Assembly: GCA_036898135.1 (NCBI GenBank)
Contig: CM072516.1
Location: forward strand, 17,162,336 to 17,226,335
DNA: 64,000 nt
DNA from: Oncomelania hupensis
Taxonomy: Eukaryota; Mollusca; Gastropoda; Littorinimorpha; Pomatiopsidae
Direction of reading: 5' to 3'
Shown one piece after another: positions 59,850 to 64,000 of this stretch (positions are counted from its first letter, which is position 1; the number at the start of each line of letters is the position of its first letter). Below the pieces are notes generated by a model. That model was given only the letters and a program-made list of their open reading frames with translations. It was not told the DNA's origin and did not search any database. Made by a program: the position numbers and the translations under genes.

Positions 59850-61014
59850 CAGACAACATACTATCAACCAAGACTTCTAAAATCAGAATAATGGACATAG
59901 TATCTTCCACATAAGGCTGCTAACTTCACTTCTCCATCACACAGCTAGTCAGCAATAAATCAAACAAAGCTTTAAATTCTGCGAAGAAATGTAAAAAAAA
60001 AAAAAGAAAAAAAAAAGAGAAAATAAATAAAAGAAGACAAATGGAACACACTGCAAGGCAATACTCCACAGCTCTGTCTGGGTTGTTGAAGCTGGCTCTG
60101 AGTGCTCGCACCACCTGATCCCGTTCAAAACCCATCAGCATGATTTCGTTGACCATGGATTCATACTCTTGTCCTGTCACTAGTGTACTCTCGGCAGACT
60201 GGACTGCTGTGCCAGTGGCACCTCCAGGAGACACAGCTGGGGCACTGGCAGGGGCAACTGGGGTCGAAGCAGGGACACTGCAGACAAATTATAATAATAA
60301 TAATACAGGATGCTATGTACGCGCCTTTCCCCAAGGCTCAAAGCGCTGCGATCTATACCAACATACACGCTCACCTGTCTCATTTACCCTCACACACACC
60401 AAATACACATACATCACTCAAACAGGTGGTGTAAAGGCAGGGAGATCGCTATTAGAAGACGGAAGAAAATCGAATTTTTATTTTTGAAATTTTTATATTG
60501 ACTGCATCCTGTACCATTATCGAAGGGAGGGAGGAAACCGGAGTGCCCGGAGAAAACCCTCAGTGACCTCAATAGTCTCGTACCTAAGTCACATACGTTC
60601 GCCCCTTGCGGGAATTATGATGCTTTAAATAATAACAGGTACCCACACTGACCACTTTGTTGTAATATGTTATTGTATTCCCACTGAATATAATATGCTT
60701 CAGTCTATGACTGTCAACAACTGAGATAACAGTCTATGACTGTAGAGTACCGCGGAAGCGGTCCATGACTGTCAAGAATCGGAGTAAGAGCATTTACACT
60801 TAGAAATGAGTCAACTTTCACGCACAAACTATAATAATGAAACTTACACAACATTTGTGGGTGCGCTGTCACCCTTGCCCTCAGTGGCTGTAATGGGGGG
60901 AGTGACCTCGGCAGGGGAAGAAGGTGCAGCAGCAGCCTGCGTAGCAGGAGTGGGTGCTGCCGTCTCGGTTGGACGACCGGGCTCTGCTGCCTTGGCCGGT
61001 GCAGCAGCTTTAGG
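57713..61014 (-). CDS. RAD23: RAD23 homologue, C-terminal six coding exons (partial gene)
   Basis: Minus-strand exons: 61014-60848, 60277-60052, 59234-59111, 58610-58474, 58145-57993, 57838-57713 (stop). Phases agree, giving about 310 residues. In order: an Ala/Pro/Thr-rich linker; the UBA1 domain ([38 protein letters not shown]); a second Pro/Ala linker; the XPC-binding STI1-like domain ([27 protein letters not shown]); and UBA2 ([35 protein letters not shown]), ending [11 protein letters not shown]23 shuttles ubiquitylated proteins to the proteasome and stabilises XPC in nucleotide excision repair (family knowledge). The N-terminal ubiquitin-like domain was not found up to 64000, and exon 61014 begins exactly where the human linker follows that domain, so the gene should continue past the right edge. 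Confidence 0.95.
59583..59845 (+). mobile_element. 5'-truncated CR1-like LINE 3' UTR
   Basis: Matches the 3' UTR of the LINE at 15660-16030 in opposite orientation (CCGGGCATATA, ACAGCTGTGAATAAG, AATGACTATGTAAAGCGTG, GGCTGGAGTACCCGCTATGT) and ends in (TTA)n. In a RAD23 intron. Confidence 0.85.
60291..60616 (-). mobile_element. tRNA-derived SINE, family II, copy 3
   Basis: Nearly identical to the 2107-2505 body but stops at GCGGGAAT inside the tRNA-like head. Its (TTA)n tail ends about 14 bases before the acceptor of the RAD23 UBA1 exon. Confidence 0.88.
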
Positions 61015-61864
61015 CTGAGAACCAATATAAATATTTATACTATGAATACTTGCCTGCAGTTTCAAAAGATGTACACTTGAAGTTCAATCAGTGATTGCAA
61101 ATAGCACAGACCTGCTTACCCTCCAAACACACCCTTGTGTAATCCTGTCAGTAGAAATGTGTGTTCTAAAAATATGGATGTGTAATCATAACCAAATCAT
61201 GCACTCTCAAACTGCTCATGAGAAGCTGTGCTCAACAACAATTTCCCCATATTTAATTCCAAAGTCAGAGTTGTACAATGGATACTTGAAATGCCTCACT
61301 GTACTTTGGAGTGATATGAATTTTGGCCCTTTTTGTCACAATCAAATCACAGTCAGAATCGGTTTCATGCTGTCTGGATGCCATCTTGACCAAAACTGTC
61401 AAATTTCAAAGTGAAGCTCTCTAAGGCATGTGAATGCCTGAAACTAGCTGTGTTCAGGGTTATAGCTGCCTGTGAAAAACTGCTGCACTCACTGATGTAG
61501 TATAGGCCTAAACGCCATTGTACAAGTTGAGTGTGTCATTTTCCTGAACGTGCCCTAATTTTAAAAAAAAAGAAGTATTGATGAGAGACAGAGAAAGCAG
61601 AATCCGAAAAAAAAGAAGTTTAATGGTGTAATAAAGCTTTCACATGTGTAATTTATTATGCTCAAAGGGAATAGGTAAACAGGTCTGAACTTCCAACATC
61701 CATGAAAAGACTTGTGCCACTGGGCACAATTTTAAAAAAGAAATTTCTAGGCTGTGAATAAAGATTTTAAATTTTGATTGGGCATGTTGAATCACAGCTG
61801 TGTCAAATGCCACAGGTTCCATCAAACTTCAAACACCAACAAAGGAGGGTCTTGGCACATTACC
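61015..61864 (-). other. RAD23 intron, nothing recognised
   Basis: No ubiquitin-like domain exon or repeat could be recognised on the minus strand here. Confidence 0.4.
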
Positions 61865-61868
61865 TTAA

Positions 61869-63352
61869 CCTTTAGCATGCTGACTTTTCTGCTTGTTATT
61901 TTCCCTGTCACCGGCTTTTTACTAATGACGTATAGTTTTTTGCATTACCTTCTTTAATTTATGCCCTATTGCTCAGCCAAATAAAGTCATATCCTCATGA
62001 AATTTTGTGTGGGTGGATGAACATTTTGTGTCTCACGTCCTATAATCATATTTATTTGATGTTGAATTTTTTTTCCCAGAAAAAATAAAATGATTACAAA
62101 AAATCTTGTTGTCATTCATGGTCACATGAATTGGATACCTCTTTATCATCAGACGAAACATCGCTCACTTCAACATCATTCAGCATTAGAATTTGGCATG
62201 CGCCCGAGCGCCTTAATTAAGGTGTGGACATCCAGATCTTAGTTGACATTGCAGCGAATAGTCAACATCGTAATTAAAGATTGGAGAAAAACTTCAGAGT
62301 GACAGCAACAGAAATAATCCGGTGCACATCGTTTTCTTATTTTCTCTATTCGCTTCTGGTTGCGATGAGTCAGGAATAGTCTCCCTTTAAGCATGACAGA
62401 CGAGCTTTCTGATTGGCCTGAAATTTATTCAATGATCAATCAGGGAATCAGTTGTTATCTCGCGCGTGCAAAACAAAAAAACTTGAAAAAGATAAATTAC
62501 AGCAAATTATTAAAATTAACCAAAAAAATTGTGCACGAAAACATTCAAGCAAAAAAGCTGAAAAAAAGTGTTAGGTATTGCTTTTTCATTGATTAATGTC
62601 TATGTTTTATCAACCAAAAATGTGAGTTCTCACGTATTGAACACTGAGCCTTTGTTATTGTTTGTATTGTTACTCTCATATTTTTAAACACTTTTTTCTG
62701 TTTCAAATGTCAAAAATAATAAACAAAGTCTATAATAAACAAAGTCTTTTTGAGTACAACCAAAAGACACATCACTGGCTTTGTATTCTTATTTTTGTTA
62801 TTTTTAAACTGCTTGGTTAGCTTTAACTGGAAGGAATCTCAAAGAAGGTCACTCGTGTATTTCAAGTTATTTGTCTTTGGACACTAAAAAAAATTTGTTT
62901 GGGCACACAAAAGTTTGAAGGCAGGCAGTCAAAGGGCACCCTTGTAAAAAAGTTAATTTCTAACCCTGTCATCTAACTCAATATTAGCTGAAGCATCTCC
63001 CCATGGACCAACTTCCCTTTAATCAAAGCTGAAAAACTCTCCTGAAGAGTGTGAAGCCATAATGATTTCAATGATAGCATCCACGTCTGCCATTTGTCAA
63101 AATCCGATTGCAATCTTCTCAGAATATTTTTATTTCTTGGCAAAAAATACGCCCGAAACTTTCATACATGCACCTGAAGGTTTGGCCGCCATTTGCCAAT
63201 AAAAAGTAAAGTTGTGAGATTGCCCGGATGTTCATAACCATGGTTGAGCAGGGAGAGTTTATAGTAGGTATCTGATGGCAGGATATGCCGTCTGCAATGA
63301 ATGACAAGAAAGAGAGTTTGGCAGAGAAGACCGTCGAGTAGCATGCTAAAGG
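61869..63352. mobile_element. piggyBac-like element, non-autonomous
   Basis: Inverted ends CCTTTAGCATGCT and AGCATGCTAAAGG (13 bp, perfect), preceded by TTAA and followed by CTAA, one change from TTAA. On the minus strand 62186-62112 encodes a 24-residue acidic peptide MLNDVEVSDVSSDDKEV like the piggyBac-type N-termini at 19361 and 27580. No catalytic domain. Confidence 0.65.
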
Positions 63353-63407
63353 CTAAAAACAAATCATGTCCTACTTCTACTGCTTTAGGTAGTGAAGTGT
63401 TATTGTG

Positions 63408-64000
63408 AATGATTGATTGATTGATTGATTTATTGTTGCTTTAGGTCCAGCGGACTCTTCCGAGCCAAATCAGGACCGGACAACCCCCAATCCGCATAAA
63501 AGATCTGCCGAAACAACCCTAGTGGGAAAATTGAATGCCCTCCACCGGCCAGTCACTTTACAATAAAGACATCCCACGCGGGGGACGGCTGAGGGTTGAC
63601 CTCAACTACGCGAACACCCCGGTTACAAAAACAAAATAGAATACAACCATCATTATAAATCATCAACAAAACACATACATATAAAATGCCTATAGTGCGA
63701 AATAATACAATCATAGGAAGCCCTAGTGACCACCCGGCAGAAAGCGTCCAACACTCCCAAGCTGATCCAACAGACCTCATACACAAACAAGGAGTCTTGT
63801 CCAGGAAGAGTTTTCAAGAAAAAAGGTAGGTCATTGATCTAGCGAAGAAGAAGAAAGTATAGCAGAGTGATAGGACAGATCAGGAATGGGAAAGAGCAAA
63901 TGATGAAGACAGCGACAGTGGGAATTTAAAGCACTAAATTTCCAGAAAGTGGGAATACTATTTATACTGAAACCCCCGGCACTCCAACGGGGGGAACTGT
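63408..64000 (-). mobile_element. R1 repeat, copy 6 (runs to the window edge)
   Basis: Tail (GATT)n, then TTGCTTTAGGTCCAGCGGACTC, CCGGCCAGTCACTTTACAATAAAG and up to CTATTTATACTGAAACCCCCGGCACTCC, where the 5' GC hairpin begins. Closest in sequence to copy 1. Confidence 0.88.

Noticed and set aside
61015..64000. Ubiquitin-like domain exons of RAD23
   Set aside because: Looked for on the minus strand; no segment resembled the conserved UBL. They are assumed to lie beyond 64000.

Overview
This is eukaryotic genomic DNA: multi-exon genes with GT-AG introns, AT-rich introns, long microsatellites and many retroelement fragments. The TE mix (several tRNA-headed SINE families, Ty3/Gypsy and CR1-like remnants, GATA/GACA tracts) and protein divergence suggest a marine invertebrate, most likely a mollusc. 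That assignment is inference. No bacterial-type operon, CRISPR array or plasmid feature was seen.

Host genes, left to right. (1) The first four coding exons of an EIPR1 homologue (minus, 4622 down to 3293; the rest lies beyond the left edge or in unresolved sequence). (2) A complete 12-exon TRAPPC12 homologue (plus, 5911-18657), head to head with EIPR1. (3) A complete 9-exon C8orf76 homologue (minus, 38268-22314) that uses one GC-AG intron. (4) A possible small transcription unit or alternative first exon inside its large intron (minus, about 36118-33980). (5) A complete 3-exon Tctex1-type dynein light chain (plus, 48604-53833). (6) The C-terminal six exons of RAD23 (minus, 61014-57713); the ubiquitin-like domain exons were not found and probably lie past the right edge. 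EIPR1 and TRAPPC12 both act in vesicle trafficking, and the same divergent pair is adjacent in the human genome.

Between and inside these genes nearly everything recognisable is mobile or repetitive: a rearranged Gypsy element and two related LTRs; a LINE family with a (TAGGA)n tail in at least six truncated copies; CR1-like LINE 3' ends; five SINE families, one a tRNA/5S-rRNA chimera; a roughly 580-bp TATA-containing repeat with six copies (called R1 here); DNA transposon remnants of the mariner, pogo/Tigger, hAT and piggyBac types; a 13 x 28-bp minisatellite grown inside a LINE reverse transcriptase; and a (GATA)/(GACA) tract of over 400 bp inside an inverted-repeat element. The 31.9-36.1 kb intron of the C8orf76 homologue carries an unexplained array of a short GTACATAACTTCA-like motif in both orientations.
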